A stretch of DNA of 6,980 bases, from the NCBI GenBank assembly GCA_902783755.1, contig CACZSC010000136.1, positions 1 through 6,980 on the forward strand. Reading direction: 5' to 3'. Origin of the DNA: an uncultured Ruminococcus sp. (lineage in GTDB: Bacteria; Bacillota; Clostridia; Oscillospirales; CAG-272). How positions within the stretch are numbered: the stretch's first letter is position 1; each line of letters begins with the position of its first letter. The translations under genes and the position numbers were made by a program. A model generated the notes under the pieces. It saw only the letters and a list, made by a program, of their open reading frames with translations, did no database searches and was not told the DNA's origin. Of this stretch, positions 6,752 through 6,980 are shown piece by piece.

Positions 6752-6980
6752 CTTCAGCTCCGTCGCCGGGTCGGTCCGGGCAGCCTTGAGGTCCTGCCAC
6801 AGCACGGAAGCGAAAGATATGACCAGCGTGATAAGCACTGCGACGGCGAAGATCCAACCGTAATTGGATATCCTATAGTTGTAATCCTCCAGGTACCGTC
6901 GCGAGATCCATACTGCCACGGGCACCGCGATCAGGCAGGCAATCCCGACCAGAATCATGTATTCGCGGACCGCACGCAGC
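6743..6980 (-). CDS. FtsX/MacB-type ABC transporter permease, copy A (C-terminal 78 aa only)
   Basis: The 3' end of a further permease whose start lies beyond the right edge. The frame is open from base 6979 to a TAA at 6743-6745, and an internal ATG at 6956-6958 is not the true start: the codons before it (LRAVREY) continue the family alignment. The 78 residues include the last two membrane helices and the tail ARTDPATELKKE. They match residues 697-774 of copy B at 76 of 78 positions (my count; the exceptions are Ser to Thr and Ala to Val near residues 747-749), while the DNA differs at about 30 of 238 positions. Copy B starts 9 nt downstream, so the two are almost certainly in one transcript. 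It shows that the array has at least four members. Confidence 0.9.
   Translation of the reverse strand, partial: LRAVREYMILVGIACLIAVPVAVWISRRYLEDYNYRISNYGWIFAVAVLITLVISFASVLWQDLKAARTDPATELKKE
6743..6980 (-). repeat. Conserved 3' coding repeat, copy in gene A
   Basis: Partner of 4409-4646. It runs to the window edge, so the true extent of the similarity between A and B is not known. Confidence 0.85.

Overview
This window holds part of one tandem array of large FtsX/MacB-type ABC-transporter permease genes, all on the minus strand and so read from high to low coordinates. The organism is most likely a member of the Bacteroidota, probably Bacteroidales. Three things point there: A-rich leader sequences with no GGAGG Shine-Dalgarno, head-to-tail arrays of about 750-800 residue double-FtsX permeases, and an intergenic palindromic repeat (TTTCGAGCGAAGCGAAGGAA type) that I recognise from genomes of that phylum. 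Base composition is roughly balanced. Genus and species cannot be read from this sequence.

Layout in order of transcription: (A) 6743-6980, the last 78 codons of a permease whose body lies beyond the right edge; (B) 4409-6733, a complete 774-residue permease; (C) 2157-4403, a complete 748-residue permease; an unusual 181-bp gap at 1976-2156 made almost entirely of inverted repeats; (D) 1-1975, the first 658 codons of a fourth permease, cut by the left edge just inside its sixth membrane segment. A-B and B-C are separated by only 9 and 5 nt, so A, B and C look co-transcribed and translationally coupled. C-D is separated by the palindromic block. Apart from this block there is no gene-free stretch longer than 9 nt. 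I found no tRNA, rRNA, CRISPR array, transposase or convincing promoter.

B and C share one architecture: one N-terminal membrane helix, a first extracytoplasmic domain, three helices with an FtsX core, a fifth helix, a second extracytoplasmic domain, and three more helices with a second FtsX core (eight membrane helices, one polypeptide). D matches as far as it goes. The first ~27-31 codons are nearly identical in B, C and D, and the last ~78 codons of A and B encode almost the same peptide, while the first extracytoplasmic domains differ strongly. Each copy is thus a constant membrane frame carrying a different external domain. The ATPase, and any membrane-fusion protein or outer-membrane channel, are not in the window and presumably lie elsewhere in the locus. 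Substrates cannot be told from sequence. The points most worth a second look are the modular design of the array and the palindromic C-D gap.
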